Source: Anaerolineae bacterium (GTDB lineage Bacteria; Chloroflexota; Anaerolineae; Anaerolineales; Anaerolineaceae). From it: a stretch of 6,321 nucleotides of DNA. Positions 6,166 through 6,321 of this stretch are shown here, piece after piece. How positions within the stretch are numbered: position 1 is the stretch's first letter; every line of letters begins with the position of its first letter. The DNA lies in contig JACRAG010000226.1 in NCBI GenBank assembly GCA_016213455.1, forward strand, positions 1 to 6,321, written 5' to 3'. The position numbers and the translations under genes are program-made. The notes under the pieces are model-generated. The model did no database searches. It was not told where the DNA came from and worked only from the letters and a program-made list of their open reading frames with translations.

Positions 6166-6321
6166 TCAACGCCTGCGGCGGAAGAGCAGATTGATCAGGC
6201 CGAGGAGGACGCCTGCTGCCGCGCCAAATGCCAGCGCCTGTTTGGTGGTCATCATCACCTGGCTGTCGTTCAAGGTGGCTTCACCACGCGAATTGAGAAT
6301 TAAGATGGCGCTGTTGGTGAC
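6166..6321 (-). CDS. C-terminal fragment of a membrane-anchored protein of unknown function (start beyond right edge)
   Basis: Reading the - strand from the right edge, 51 codons stay open to a TGA at 6168-6166. The visible part begins VTNSAILILN and ends in a hydrophobic helix (ALAFGAAAGVLLGLINLLF, fragment residues 29-47), then four arginines and the stop. A final helix followed by an arginine cluster is the usual pattern of a C-terminal membrane anchor with the tail in the cytoplasm, so the missing main part could lie outside the cell, or this could be the last helix of a multi-helix protein. No LPXTG-like sorting motif precedes the helix. Codon use looks normal, and the gene ends neatly beside the shared hairpin, which supports it being real. 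I do not recognise the family. Confidence 0.65.
   Translation of the reverse strand, partial: VTNSAILILNSRGEATLNDSQVMMTTKQALAFGAAAGVLLGLINLLFRRRR

Noticed and set aside
1..6321. CRISPR array, tRNA, rRNA, insertion sequence ends or a defence system
   Set aside because: No spaced direct repeats, cloverleaf, rRNA segment, transposase, terminal inverted repeats or known defence genes were seen on either strand.

Overview
The window reads as an ordinary stretch of bacterial chromosome, moderately GC-rich by eye. Coding is dense, with short gaps and one ATGA stop/start overlap. Five genes lie on the + strand; a sixth, convergent gene enters from the right edge on the - strand. No RNA gene, insertion sequence, integrase, CRISPR array or phage gene is visible. 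From general resemblance of the ABC exporter and the serine hydrolase I lean towards a Chloroflexota (Anaerolineae-like) host. This is recollection of family style, not a computed placement, and it is weak.

Layout. Positions 1-1807 hold a fused-domain ABC exporter (membrane domain plus ATPase) whose N-terminus is cut off by the left edge. Its ATPase domain carries a charged insert of about 45 residues just before Walker A. A 138-base leader follows, holding two possible hairpins. Then come a secreted or membrane-anchored beta-lactamase-fold serine hydrolase with three C-terminal membrane segments (1946-3421), an HD-domain protein overlapping it by ATGA (3418-4023), and an ICMT-type membrane methyltransferase four bases further on (4028-4732). 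After 59 bases comes a 12-helix MFS exporter (4792-6081). An 84-base convergent gap holds a perfect 13-bp hairpin. The C-terminus of a - strand membrane-anchored protein (6166-6321) runs off the right edge.

The serine hydrolase, HD and methyltransferase genes are packed tightly enough to be one transcription unit, and the MFS gene may belong to it. Two exporters, an envelope hydrolase and a membrane methyltransferase give the region a cell-envelope/export flavour. No shared substrate or pathway can be read from the sequence. I see no convincing new system. The points most worth a second look are the insert in the ABC ATPase domain, the C-terminal membrane module of the hydrolase, the convergent hairpin and an 18-base perfect palindrome inside the MFS gene.
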